Program-made: the position numbers and the translations under genes | Assembly: GCA_030536655.1 (NCBI GenBank) | Contig: JAUNPN010000003.1 | Coordinates: 1 to 54,567 of the forward strand | DNA: 54,567 nt | Source of the DNA: a bacterium | GTDB lineage: Bacteria; Bacillota; Clostridia; UBA1381 | Reading direction: 5' to 3' | Shown: positions 16,019 through 24,454 of the stretch, piece by piece | Numbering within the stretch: position 1 is the first letter of the stretch | How the letters are laid out: every line of letters starts with the position of its first letter | Notes under the pieces: generated by a model | Database searches by the model: none | Seen by the model: the letters and a program-made list of their open reading frames with translations, nothing else | What the model was told of the DNA's origin: nothing

Positions 16019-16798
16019 ATGATTGATTTATTAAATTTACATAAAAGCGTATTGATAAACGGAGATTGCTTTTCTGTACTTAAAAATATACCTGATAACT
16101 CTGTGGATTTGATTTTAACAGATCCTCCTTATAATATTGCCAAATATAGTACGGGTAATATAAAATTTGATTGGCGAGCAGATAGAAATAATGATTTGGC
16201 TGAATGGGATTTGATGGAGTTAAATCCTAAGGATTTGGTTGATGAGTTTAAGAGAATACTATCCCCAAAAGGAAATATATTTATTTTCTGCTCATATAAT
16301 ATAATTGGTGAATACCACAAGGTTTTTGACCCGGAATTTGATACTTTTCAATTCATGGTTTGGCATAAAACGAACCCGGTTCCTAATTTTAGAAAATCAT
16401 CCTTTTTGAACAGCTGTGAATTAATTGTAAGTTGTTGGAATAAGGGGCATACGTGGAACTTTACAACACAAAATGATATGCATAATTTTATTGAATCGGG
16501 CATTTGTATGGGACGTGAACGAATAAAAAATAAAGACGGAAAAAATTTACATCCAACACAAAAACCTGTTTCTATACTTGAAAAAATAATCAAGATATCT
16601 TCAAATGAAAATGATATTGTTTTAGATTGTTTCAATGGTGTGGGAAGCACCGGCGAAGCTGCTTTAAAATTAAACAGAAGATATATAGGTATTGAAATTG
16701 ATAAAACATATATGAATGCAACCTATAAGCGGCTTTCAAAATATTCAGATGAAAAAAATGTTGATAATAGTAATGAATATGTTGCTGTGTGGAGTTAA
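16019..16798 (+). CDS. DNA methyltransferase (N6-adenine or N4-cytosine, beta class), partner of the upstream endonuclease
   Basis: The 259-aa amino-methyltransferase has the catalytic motif IV as DPPY at residues 35-38 and the SAM-binding motif I as VLDCFNGVGSTG near residue 202. This motif order defines the beta group. HPTQKPVSILEKII before motif I is typical. It begins 2 bases after the endonuclease stop with no strong ribosome site, so translation is probably coupled. It protects host DNA at the endonuclease site. The DPPY form usually marks adenine methylation, while the TdeIII-type site lacks A, so the base modified is uncertain. Confidence 0.9.
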   Translation: MIDLLNLHKSVLINGDCFSVLKNIPDNSVDLILTDPPYNIAKYSTGNIKFDWRADRNNDLAEWDLMELNPKDLVDEFKRILSPKGNIFIFCSYNIIGEYHKVFDPEFDTFQFMVWHKTNPVPNFRKSSFLNSCELIVSCWNKGHTWNFTTQNDMHNFIESGICMGRERIKNKDGKNLHPTQKPVSILEKIIKISSNENDIVLDCFNGVGSTGEAALKLNRRYIGIEIDKTYMNATYKRLSKYSDEKNVDNSNEYVAVWS

Positions 16799-16885
16799 TG
16801 CAGACGTTATGGCAACAGGTTGACTTCTGTCTGCAAAATTGATCATACAGTTCAGTGTGTCGAAAATGCAGACAACTAATAAACG

Positions 16886-16915
16886 GAGAGAGTCAATCAA
16901 ATGACTCTCTCAATT
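16886..16915. terminator. Bidirectional hairpin between methyltransferase and transaldolase
   Basis: A 10-bp perfect stem (16886-16895 with 16902-16911) lies between convergent genes, with AT-rich flanks on both sides. The 87 bases before it contain only a short TGCAGAC/GTCTGCA inverted repeat. Confidence 0.65.
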
Positions 16916-16928
16916 TATTATGACTTAA

Positions 16929-17579
16929 TTAGTTTTTCGGAACAGTAGCCCAGTCCTTGTCGAACTGTGCTATACCCGATGTTGTAAGCGGATGGTTAAG
17001 CATCTGCATGATTACCTTGTACGGTACAGTTGCGATGTCGCAGCCTACTCTTGCAGCATCGATTACGTGAATCGGATTTCTGATTGAAGCGGCGATGATC
17101 TCTGTATTGATTGTCGGATCAGCATCAAAAATGTCAACGATTTCCTCAATGAGCATCATGCCGTCACGACCTATGTCATCAAGTCTGCCTAAGAACGGAC
17201 TTACATATGTAGCACCTGCTTTAGCTGCCAAAAGTGCCTGTGCAGCTGAGAAGATAAGAGTTACGTTTGTCTTAATGCCGAGAGCGGTCATCTTCTTGCA
17301 TGCCATAAGACCTTCCTTGTTGAACGGAATTTTAATGATAATGTTCGGATGAATTGCAGCGAGAGGTTTAGCCTGCTCTACCATTTCGTCCGGATCCTTT
17401 GCTGTTACTTCAGCGCTGATCGGTCCGTCAACAATTGTAGTAATCTCTTTAACAACGTCCTCAAACTTTCTGCCGGACTTAGCGATAAGTGACGGGTTTG
17501 TTGTAACGCCGCAGATAACGCCCATGTCGTTTACTTCACGTATTTCGTCTACGATAGCTGTATCGATAAATAATTTCAT
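16929..17579 (-). CDS. tal: Transaldolase / fructose-6-phosphate aldolase-type (TalC family)
   Basis: Class I aldolase of the small TalC/FSA group, which moves a dihydroxyacetone unit between sugar phosphates in the non-oxidative pentose phosphate pathway. The 216-aa length matches. Motifs are [17 protein letters not shown], the Schiff-base lysine K83 in IIIKIPFN, and [12 protein letters not shown] perfect promoter lies at 17615-17643 and a GGAGGG site precedes the ATG. Whether it is a transaldolase or a fructose-6-phosphate aldolase cannot be settled from motifs alone. It is divergent from the TSCPD gene. Confidence 0.93.
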   Translation of the reverse strand: MKLFIDTAIVDEIREVNDMGVICGVTTNPSLIAKSGRKFEDVVKEITTIVDGPISAEVTAKDPDEMVEQAKPLAAIHPNIIIKIPFNKEGLMACKKMTALGIKTNVTLIFSAAQALLAAKAGATYVSPFLGRLDDIGRDGMMLIEEIVDIFDADPTINTEIIAASIRNPIHVIDAARVGCDIATVPYKVIMQMLNHPLTTSGIAQFDKDWATVPKN

Positions 17580-17614
17580 TGGAATACCCTCCTGAATTTA
17601 AAGTTTATGCTAAT

Positions 17615-17643
17615 ATTATATACAATTTTAAGGAAAATGTCAA
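17615..17643 (-). promoter_or_regulatory. Promoter of the transaldolase gene
   Basis: On the minus strand TTGACA (17643-17638) and TATAAT (17620-17615), 17 bases apart. It is only 8 bases from the divergent promoter at 17652. Confidence 0.85.
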
Positions 17644-17651
17644 TAGACTAC

Positions 17652-17680
17652 TTGAAATTCTTAAAAAAACAGTGTATAAT
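17652..17680 (+). promoter_or_regulatory. Promoter of the TSCPD gene
   Basis: TTGAAA (17652-17657) and TATAAT (17675-17680) with a 17-base spacer, back to back with the transaldolase promoter. Simultaneous polymerase binding at both is unlikely. Confidence 0.8.
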
Positions 17681-17715
17681 AGACATAAAATAGATAAAAA
17701 AGGAGGGATTTACAA

Positions 17716-17967
17716 ATGGCAAAGTATACATATACCCCAATAGGTGTTTGCAGTGTACAGATTGATTTTGAAATTGAGGATAACAAGGTCAGAAATATAC
17801 GTTTTACACGCGGCTGTAACGGAAATACCCAGGGAATTGCAAAGCTTGCCGAGGGTATGGAGGTTGATGAGGTAATCAGACGCCTTAAGGGTACGGACTG
17901 CAACGGTAAGGGAACATCATGTCCTGACCAGCTTGCGAAAGCTTTAGAGCTGGCAAAAAATCAGTAA
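17716..17967 (+). CDS. TSCPD domain-containing protein (TIGR03905 family)
   Basis: A compact 83-aa protein named after its conserved TSCPD motif (GKGTSCPDQLAKAL, near the C-terminus). A second conserved Cys lies in FTRGCNGNTQGI and a third in GTDCNGKGTSC. The domain also occurs as the C-terminal extension of B12-dependent ribonucleotide reductases. Stand-alone versions are common in Clostridia and have no assigned function. Good ribosome site AAGGAGGG before the ATG. Own promoter upstream, hairpin downstream. Confidence 0.92.
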   Translation: MAKYTYTPIGVCSVQIDFEIEDNKVRNIRFTRGCNGNTQGIAKLAEGMEVDEVIRRLKGTDCNGKGTSCPDQLAKALELAKNQ

Positions 17968-17991
17968 AAATAATCGTCATATTAAATATAG

Positions 17992-18025
17992 AATGCACAT
18001 AATTATATATTATGTGCATTTTATA
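17992..18025 (+). terminator. Terminator after the TSCPD gene
   Basis: An 11-bp stem (17992-18002 with 18010-18020) followed by a T-rich run. It covers an ATG at 18012 that would otherwise seem to start the next gene. Confidence 0.6.
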
Positions 18026-18041
18026 TTTAGGGGATGATTAT

Positions 18042-18533
18042 TTGAAACGTATTATTTTATTTACAGCTATGCTTATAACCGCAGTATTCGGTATTGTGAG
18101 GGCGCAAGCGGACAGGCCGGAGCTTGCGTCTGCGGAAATATATGTTGTAGATTCGGAATTGATGAGGCTGATTCCAGTTACGGAGCAGCTTATCAAGGGA
18201 GACGGCGAATTTATGGCGCAGCAGGCAGTTCGCCGTCTGATACGCGGTTATGACAGCAACCGTAAAATCCGGCGGCTTATCCCGGAACGGGGAGATTGCA
18301 TCAGTCTTAAGCTTAATGACAGGATTGCCTGCATAAACCTGAAAACGAAATATCTTAAGGACGAGCTTACAAGCCGTGACCTTGAAAAGCTGTTTGTATA
18401 TCAGGTGGTAAATACAGTTACCGCAGTTCCGGGCATAGATGCTGTAAAATTCACGCTTGACGGTTGTCAGACAAAGAAGCTTGCCGGATACCTTGATATG
18501 AGGGACGTATTTGTTCCTGATTATTTAATTTAG
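18042..18533 (+). CDS. GerMN-domain lipoprotein-like or secreted protein
   Basis: The start is most likely a TTG at 18042, behind AGGGGATGA, giving 163 aa that begin with an export signal (KRIILFTAMLITAVFGIVRAQA). The longer start at 18012 lies inside a terminator stem. The mature part fits a GerMN domain (FMAQQAVRRLIRGYDSN, then INLKTKYLKDELT and FVYQVVNTVTAVPGIDAVKF), found in the spore germination/sporulation protein GerM and in other envelope proteins. No lipobox cysteine is visible. It converges with and overlaps the downstream minus-strand gene by about 80 bases. Confidence 0.8.
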   Translation: MKRIILFTAMLITAVFGIVRAQADRPELASAEIYVVDSELMRLIPVTEQLIKGDGEFMAQQAVRRLIRGYDSNRKIRRLIPERGDCISLKLNDRIACINLKTKYLKDELTSRDLEKLFVYQVVNTVTAVPGIDAVKFTLDGCQTKKLAGYLDMRDVFVPDYLI

Positions 18534-19296
18534 AAATCGGAATATCATTAAATTCGGTCATGTGCCGCCAGTAACGCTTTGGCATTAATGTCATCCGGCA
18601 TTTTTCGTTATGGCGCGGCTTGATTTCCACAGTATTGTAGAACAGCTTCCAAAGGCTGCGGTAATGCGCCTCGTTCTCGCTGTAGCTTAAGCGCGGAAGT
18701 CCCTCTGTTTCACGGATAACACATTCTTTTCCGTTGTAAACCACGCACATCTGACGCTTTATGTCGTGCAGAAGAAATGCCATGTTGGAATAACGCTTTC
18801 TGAAATGCTCGGCAAGTATCGGCAGAACATTGTGCACCGGCTCAATTTCACTGTAGAAAACACCGCTGTCAAGCTCGCTGAAGCGTACGAAGCCTGTATA
18901 TTTGTGAGCCTCGTGTCCGGTGTAATATGAAGCGTTAAGAACAAAATCGACACAGGGAACAGTAAGGTAATTGTCAGCGGTTTTGCCGAATTTCAGACAC
19001 ATCCGAATATAACCGAATATATTTATTTCTCTGTGTTCATATTCGGAAAGATGGGTATAATACATATGCCTGTAGGCTTTGCCCCCGGCGCAGTCAATGA
19101 TTTTGTCAGCGACACGGCGCGCTTTTTCGGTATCTGTTTCAATACTGCGGTATTCACTGTCAAGCGTGAGCTGACCGTTATATGACGGCTCAATGTTGAG
19201 AGGACGCTCATGATTAAGATAACAGTCAAAGACGGCGGTAAGCAGTCCCTCGAAGCTTCCGTCATAAAGATATATCACATTTCTCCGGTCAGACAT
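18451..19296 (-). CDS. DUF4130-type putative DNA-metabolism protein (TIGR03915 family)
   Basis: The 281-aa protein opens with VIYLYDGSFEGLLTAVFDCY, the signature of this family, and has the C-terminal MTLMPKRYWRHMTEF segment of DUF4130, which resembles uracil-DNA-glycosylase-associated extensions. Its partner, the TIGR03916 radical-SAM protein, lies directly upstream and overlaps it by 22 bases, as in many bacteria. The pair is thought to act in DNA modification or repair, but no reaction is proven. Its 3' end overlaps the convergent GerMN gene. Confidence 0.88.
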   Translation of the reverse strand: MSDRRNVIYLYDGSFEGLLTAVFDCYLNHERPLNIEPSYNGQLTLDSEYRSIETDTEKARRVADKIIDCAGGKAYRHMYYTHLSEYEHREINIFGYIRMCLKFGKTADNYLTVPCVDFVLNASYYTGHEAHKYTGFVRFSELDSGVFYSEIEPVHNVLPILAEHFRKRYSNMAFLLHDIKRQMCVVYNGKECVIRETEGLPRLSYSENEAHYRSLWKLFYNTVEIKPRHNEKCRMTLMPKRYWRHMTEFNDIPISKLNNQEQIRPSYQGIRQASLSDNRQA

Positions 19297-20573
19297 TTTA
19301 TTTTATCCTCCTTTGTCGGCGCGTCGTCAAAAAGGCTTATCTGACCGTAGCCGCTCACATTATTGTCCGAGAGAAGCATGGGAGTGATAAGCTCCTGACG
19401 GAGCCATAGATTATTAAAGGTTCTGCCGCCGCAGGTGCAGAAGTATTTTGCGCGCTTCATGGAAATTCTCATTTTGCGCAGATCCTCAAAGCTAAGGCTG
19501 TGCGTACGGCGGCAGCGCACGATTTTGAGCGCGGATTTAATTCCTATTCCGGGTATCCGCATAATCATTTCATATGGTGCGGAATTAATTTCAACGGGGA
19601 ACAGCTCCAGATGGCGCAGCGCCCATTCACATTTTGGGTCAACGATGTTGCTGAAGCTTTCATGTTCATCGTCAAGCAGCTCATCCGCGCGGAAGCTGTA
19701 ATAGCGCAGAAGCCAGTCTGCTTGATACAATCTATGTTCGCGAAGCAGCGGAGGCGCGGAAGTGGGCAGCAGCGGATTGGTTCCCATAGGAATATATGCT
19801 GAAAAGTAGACACGTTTCAGATGAAATTTGTCATACAGGTTCTGCGAAAGGTTGAGTATGGTTTTATCGCTGTCCGGAGATGCACCGATAATCATCTGAG
19901 TACTCTGACCGCCTGGAGTGAAGCGAGGTGCCTTCTTATAGACCGTCAGTTCTTCTTTGTTGGAAATAATTCCGTCACGGATTTGGCGCATGGGTGCAAC
20001 GATATTTTGTTTGGTTTTCTGCGGAGCAAATTTTTGCAGTGCGGCTGAGGACGGAAGTTCAATATTGACGCTCATTCTGTCGCACAGCAATCCGAGCTGA
20101 GCAACAAGCTCCTTTGACGCGCCGGGGATAGCCTTCGCATGAATGTAGCCGTTGAATTTGTATTCAACACGCAGAATGGTAAGCGCACTTATGATTAATT
20201 CCATTGTGTGGTCGGGGTTCTTTACGACTGCGCTTGAAAGGAAAAGACCTTCTATATAATTGCGCTTGTAGAAATTTATCGTAAGGTCAGCAATTTCCCT
20301 CGGTGTGAAAGCAGCGCGCTCTACATCGTTGGAGCTACGGTTCACGCAGTACTGACAGTCATAAATACAATAGTTGGTTAAAAGGATTTTCAGCAGGGAA
20401 ATACATCTTCCGTCTGCGCTGAAGCTGTGGCATATGCCGCCGATTGAGGCGTTTCCTATGCCGCCGGAGGTGTTTTTTCGTCCTGAGCCTGAGGAACAGC
20501 ACGAAGCGTCATATTTTGCCGCGTCTGTGAGTATACGGAGCTTTTCTTCGATAATCGGAATGTCTGTTTTCAT
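19275..20573 (-). CDS. Putative DNA modification/repair radical SAM protein (TIGR03916 family)
   Basis: The 432-aa protein has the radical-SAM cluster motif C-x3-C-x2-C in NYCIYDCQYCVNR near residue 72, binding a 4Fe-4S cluster and SAM. A C-terminal helix-hairpin-helix (MRIPGIGIKSALKIVRCRR, about 340-360) suggests nonspecific DNA binding. A Ser/Gly/Cys-rich segment (CCSSGSGRK) near the N-terminus is typical. It is the first gene of a two-gene operon with the DUF4130 protein and has a perfect promoter at 20609-20637. The chemistry and substrate remain unknown. Confidence 0.9.
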   Translation of the reverse strand: MKTDIPIIEEKLRILTDAAKYDASCCSSGSGRKNTSGGIGNASIGGICHSFSADGRCISLLKILLTNYCIYDCQYCVNRSSNDVERAAFTPREIADLTINFYKRNYIEGLFLSSAVVKNPDHTMELIISALTILRVEYKFNGYIHAKAIPGASKELVAQLGLLCDRMSVNIELPSSAALQKFAPQKTKQNIVAPMRQIRDGIISNKEELTVYKKAPRFTPGGQSTQMIIGASPDSDKTILNLSQNLYDKFHLKRVYFSAYIPMGTNPLLPTSAPPLLREHRLYQADWLLRYYSFRADELLDDEHESFSNIVDPKCEWALRHLELFPVEINSAPYEMIMRIPGIGIKSALKIVRCRRTHSLSFEDLRKMRISMKRAKYFCTCGGRTFNNLWLRQELITPMLLSDNNVSGYGQISLFDDAPTKEDKIKCLTGEM

Positions 20574-20608
20574 GGTGAACCTCCTGCGTAAATTTCTTTG
20601 ATATATTT

Positions 20609-20637
20609 ATTATAGCATACAAAATAAGGTTTGTCAA
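20609..20637 (-). promoter_or_regulatory. Promoter of the radical-SAM/DUF4130 operon
   Basis: Minus-strand TTGACA (20637-20632) and TATAAT (20614-20609), spacer 17 bases, 36 bases from the start codon. Confidence 0.85.
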
Positions 20638-20639
20638 AC

Positions 20640-20925
20640 AAATTTTCGAAAAAATGTGAAAATTTTTGCGCTTTGGAATTGACGTTCGATATCAGAGTAT
20701 AATCGGTTGTCATTAATCAAGTGAAATTGATACCTTAATATCATATAAAAATAAAATAATTTATTGGTATATTTGTATATTGTATGTAAATAACAGTTGA
20801 AAATTATGTAAAAAAACAACAAATTTTTGTGAATATATGATACAAATAAGCGTAAAAATGCGATAAAAAGGGGGTTTTCGCCAATATGCACAAAATATTT
20901 TTTAAATTTTATTTATATTATATAC
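20640..20925. other. AT-rich intergenic region upstream of glgB
   Basis: About 285 bases without a credible gene. The only long frame is an AT-driven minus-strand ORF rich in Tyr, Phe and Leu with no ribosome site. No repeat of families A-C is visible. Confidence 0.5.
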
Positions 20926-20954
20926 TTTACTAACAAAAGATTTTGTGGTATAAT
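20926..20954 (+). promoter_or_regulatory. Probable glgB promoter
   Basis: TTTACT (20926-20931) and TATAAT (20949-20954) with a 17-base spacer. The leader that follows contains an imperfect hairpin (GGTAT...ATACC, about 20975-20998). Confidence 0.65.
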
Positions 20955-21033
20955 ATAAGCATAATACGGTAAGTGCGGTATGTTTTGGCATATACCGTAT
21001 GGAAACAATCTTAATTAGAGAGGAGAGAAAAGC

Positions 21034-23007
21034 ATGGTTGAACAAAATGAGGTTGTACAGAGTCATGCTAATATCAGTGACTTCCAGACCTATCTGTTCA
21101 ATTCCGGCGATAATTTCCGTTCATATGAAATATTCGGAACACATAGAATTGAGCTTGACGGCAGCAAAGGCTGGCGTTTTGCGGTATGGGCTCCGAAGGC
21201 TGTGTCCGTAAGAATCACCGGTGATTTTAACGGTTGGGCAGACAGCGGCTATGAGCTTTCAAAAATCGGTACGACCGGAATATGGTACGGCTTCTTTACA
21301 GATATTAAAGAGGGCTCGCTCTATAAATACGCAATCAAGGCTGAGGATGGTGAAACGTATCTCCGATGCGACCCATATGCGGTTTTCTGTGAAGTGCGTC
21401 CCGGAACCGCTGCTGTGGTAACAGAACTTAAAAAATTTAAGTGGGCGGATAAGAACTGGTTCAAGCGCCGCGCGAAAACTGACAGTATTCATTCGCCGAT
21501 GAATATATATGAGGTTCATGCCGGATCATGGAGGGTTCATGATGACGGAAGCTTCTATAACTATCAGGAGCTTGCCGATGAGCTTGTTCCGTATATGAGC
21601 GATATGGGGTATACTCATATTGAGCTTATGCCGCTGACGGAGTACCCGTTTGACGGCTCTTGGGGATATCAGGTAACCGGTTATTTCGCGGCAACCTCAC
21701 GCTACGGTACACCGGAGCAGCTTAAGTATTTTGTGAATAAATGTCATAAGGCAGGAATTTCCGTTATTATGGACTGGGTTCCCGCACATTTCCCGCGCGA
21801 CGCTCACGGTCTGCGTATGTTTGACGGCTCGCCCTGCTATGAATATGCTGATCCGAGAGAGGGAGAACATAAGGACTGGGGAACTATGGTATTCGACTAC
21901 GCTAAGTCGGAGGTAATTTCCTTCCTTACATCATCGGCTTATTTCTGGGCCGATGAATATCATATAGACGGCTTGAGAGTTGATGCTGTTTCGTCAATGC
22001 TTTACCGCGATTATTCACGTAATGACGGAGAATGGGTTGCGAACAAGTACGGCGGTAACGGAAATCTTGAAGCGGTTGATTTGTTCAGAAAGCTTAACCG
22101 CCTTATGAACAAAGAATTCCCGGGTTTTCTGATGATTGCAGAGGAATCAACGGCATGGCCGCTTGTAACGGCTCCGCCGGAAAATGACGGACTGGGTTTT
22201 AACTTTAAGTGGAACATGGGATGGATGAACGACACTCTGCGATATGTGAGCATGGATCCGTACTTCCGAAAGGACAATCATAACCTCATGACATTCCTTA
22301 TGATGTACGCGTATTCGGAGAACTTTATTCTTCCGCTTTCACATGATGAGGTTGTTCACGGCAAGCATTCGCTGATTGACAAGATGTTTGGAACCTATGA
22401 GGAAAAGTTTGACGCGTATAAGGCGTTCCTCGGTTATTACATGACAGTTCCGGGCAAGAAGCTTATGTTTATGGGCGGAGAAATCGGTCAGTTCCTTGAA
22501 TGGAGATTTGAGGAACAGCTCGAATGGAATCTGCTTGATAACGAAAAGCATAAGAAGCTTAAGAAATTCGTTCAGGAGCTGAACCATTTTTACATTGAAA
22601 ACAAGGCGTTATGGGAGCAGGAACAAAGCTGGGACGGATTTAAGTGGATAAATGAAACAGATAATGAAAACTCTGTATTCACGTATATCCGCAGACCGAA
22701 GAATGATGAGGATGCGGTATATGTCATCGCAAACTTTACACCGATAGACCGTCCGGTTTACAAAATCGGCGCGCTTATGCCGGGTGAGTATGAGGTTATA
22801 ATGCACTCGAATTCAACAAAGTACGGAGGCTCAAGGAGAATAGGCAGAAAGGCGTTTAAGACGGTTGACAAGCCTTATTCTGATATGCCGTGCACAATGA
22901 GTGTATTCGTTGACGCAAATTCCGTTATGTTTCTTAAGAAGCGTAATGCGAAGGCAAAGAAGCCTTCGAAAGTAAAAGCGCAGGCAAAGGTAAAAAAGAC
23001 AGAATAA
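21034..23007 (+). CDS. glgB: 1,4-alpha-glucan branching enzyme with Lys/Ala-rich C-terminal tail
   Basis: Forms alpha-1,6 branches in glycogen. The N-terminal CBM48 (about 45-130; WAPKAVSVRITGDFNGW) is followed by a GH13 barrel with DWVPAHFP, the nucleophile D317 in DGLRVDAV, acid/base Glu at 370/371 in AEEST, and LPLSHDEVVHGKHS. A C-terminal beta domain ends near residue 633. The last 22 residues (KKRNAKAKKPSKVKAQAKVKK plus TE) form a strongly basic tail not found in typical GlgB. Start at 21034 has GAGAGGAGAG upstream. The stop overlaps the start of repeat A3, which separates it from glgC. Confidence 0.96.
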   Translation: MVEQNEVVQSHANISDFQTYLFNSGDNFRSYEIFGTHRIELDGSKGWRFAVWAPKAVSVRITGDFNGWADSGYELSKIGTTGIWYGFFTDIKEGSLYKYAIKAEDGETYLRCDPYAVFCEVRPGTAAVVTELKKFKWADKNWFKRRAKTDSIHSPMNIYEVHAGSWRVHDDGSFYNYQELADELVPYMSDMGYTHIELMPLTEYPFDGSWGYQVTGYFAATSRYGTPEQLKYFVNKCHKAGISVIMDWVPAHFPRDAHGLRMFDGSPCYEYADPREGEHKDWGTMVFDYAKSEVISFLTSSAYFWADEYHIDGLRVDAVSSMLYRDYSRNDGEWVANKYGGNGNLEAVDLFRKLNRLMNKEFPGFLMIAEESTAWPLVTAPPENDGLGFNFKWNMGWMNDTLRYVSMDPYFRKDNHNLMTFLMMYAYSENFILPLSHDEVVHGKHSLIDKMFGTYEEKFDAYKAFLGYYMTVPGKKLMFMGGEIGQFLEWRFEEQLEWNLLDNEKHKKLKKFVQELNHFYIENKALWEQEQSWDGFKWINETDNENSVFTYIRRPKNDEDAVYVIANFTPIDRPVYKIGALMPGEYEVIMHSNSTKYGGSRRIGRKAFKTVDKPYSDMPCTMSVFVDANSVMFLKKRNAKAKKPSKVKAQAKVKKTE

Positions 23008-23142
23008 GTTTGGAAAAAGATAAGCGGCTCATTTTGCGGTTCTCAGCGACTTGAAGTATAAACATACATCGGCGTAGCTTCTGACGGCAATCTGCTTGCT
23101 TCTCTTTTCCCAAACGCATTTGTGAAAGGAATTCGGATTATA
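23007..23142 (+). repeat. Family-A imperfect palindromic repeat, copy A3
   Basis: Starts at the last base of the glgB TAA stop, exactly as A1 does at ribH. It keeps the outer arms (GTTTGGAAAAAGATAAGC ... GCTTCTCTTTTCCCAAAC), most of the inner stem and the GCATTTGTGAAAGGAATTC tail. It lies between glgB and glgC within the glycogen gene set. Confidence 0.85.
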
Positions 23143-23217
23143 AACATGGTAAATAAAAGCTTAAAAGCTTTTAATATAGCAAAAAATATTTTTTAATATA
23201 ATATAGGAGATGATAGT

Positions 23218-24429
23218 ATGATATCAAAAGACTGCGTAGCAATGATACTTGCAGGTGGTCAGGGTTCCAGACTTGGAGCCTTAACAAAGAATGTCGCAAA
23301 GCCGGCAGTTCCGTTCGGCGGAAAGTACAGAATTATTGACTTCCCGTTATCAAACTGCGTTCATTCAGGCATCGACACCGTTGGTGTGCTTACACAGTAT
23401 CAGCCGCTTGAGCTTAATACTTATATAGGAAACGGCAACCCGTGGGATTTAGACCGTTCACACGGCGGAGCGTATGTGCTTCCGCCTTATCAGAGTGCAT
23501 CGGGAGGCGAGTGGTTCAAGGGAACTGCAAACGCTATTTACCAGAACCTCGGCTTCCTCGAGGGCTTCAACCCGAAGAATGTATTAATCCTCTCGGGCGA
23601 CCACATTTATAAGATGAACTATGGCGAAATGCTTAAGGCTCACAAGGAGTCGGGCGCTGCGGCAACAATCGCTGTTATGCCTGTTCCGTGGGAGGAGGCA
23701 AGCCGTTTCGGAATTATGAATACAAATCCGGAAACAAATGAGATTACAGAATTTGCAGAGAAGCCGGCAGAGCCTAAGAGCAATCTTGCTTCAATGGGAA
23801 TCTATATTTTCAGCTATGATGCGTTAAAGAAGTATCTTACAGCTGACGAGAGAGATCCGGAGTCAGAGAACGACTTTGGTAAGAATATTATTCCGACAAT
23901 GCTTAATAACGGAGAAAAGATGATGAGCTACCGTTTCGAAGGTTACTGGAAGGACGTTGGAACAATCCAGAGCTTGTGGGAAGCAAACATGGACTTAATC
24001 GACAATCCTCCGAAGTTTGATCTGGATGACAGAACATGGAGAATCTATTCGCGTAACTTTGCTCTGGAACCGCACTATGTAGGAAAAACAGCAAGGATTA
24101 CAAATTCATCCATAACAGAGGGCTGCGGAATTCACGGTACAATCGATCATTCGGTTGTATTCAGCGGAGTTGAAGTTGGCAAGGGTACAGTTATCAAGGA
24201 TTCGGTTATCATGCCGGGCGCGCAGATCGGCGCAAATGTAACGATTGAAAAGGCAGTTATCGGTCAGAAAGCTGTTATCAAGGATAATGCCAAGATTGGT
24301 GTATCGCCGGCTGTAGACGGAAATCCGTACGCTTCAAAGTACTGCACACACGGTATCGTACTCGTTGAGGGCGGAGCCGAGGTTCCTGAGGGCGCAGATA
24401 TCCCGAAGGAAAGCATGGTTGAGGTGTAA
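23218..24429 (+). CDS. glgC: Glucose-1-phosphate adenylyltransferase (catalytic subunit)
   Basis: Makes ADP-glucose, the committed step of glycogen synthesis. The 403-aa protein has the nucleotidyl-transfer loop [20 protein letters not shown], the substrate segment [10 protein letters not shown] with the catalytic Asp, and a left-handed beta-helix C-terminus ([19 protein letters not shown] repeats). Followed 26 bases later by glgD, with which it is expected to form a heterotetramer. GGAG site upstream of the ATG. Confidence 0.96.
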   Translation: MISKDCVAMILAGGQGSRLGALTKNVAKPAVPFGGKYRIIDFPLSNCVHSGIDTVGVLTQYQPLELNTYIGNGNPWDLDRSHGGAYVLPPYQSASGGEWFKGTANAIYQNLGFLEGFNPKNVLILSGDHIYKMNYGEMLKAHKESGAAATIAVMPVPWEEASRFGIMNTNPETNEITEFAEKPAEPKSNLASMGIYIFSYDALKKYLTADERDPESENDFGKNIIPTMLNNGEKMMSYRFEGYWKDVGTIQSLWEANMDLIDNPPKFDLDDRTWRIYSRNFALEPHYVGKTARITNSSITEGCGIHGTIDHSVVFSGVEVGKGTVIKDSVIMPGAQIGANVTIEKAVIGQKAVIKDNAKIGVSPAVDGNPYASKYCTHGIVLVEGGAEVPEGADIPKESMVEV

Positions 24430-24454
24430 TAATAAATAGAGGAGGATTTGTACA

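Noticed and set aside
23160-23217. TATAAT-like sequence just before glgC as a promoter
   Set aside because: It is so close to the ribosome site that the transcript would lack it; glgC is more likely read from upstream or from a site I cannot place.
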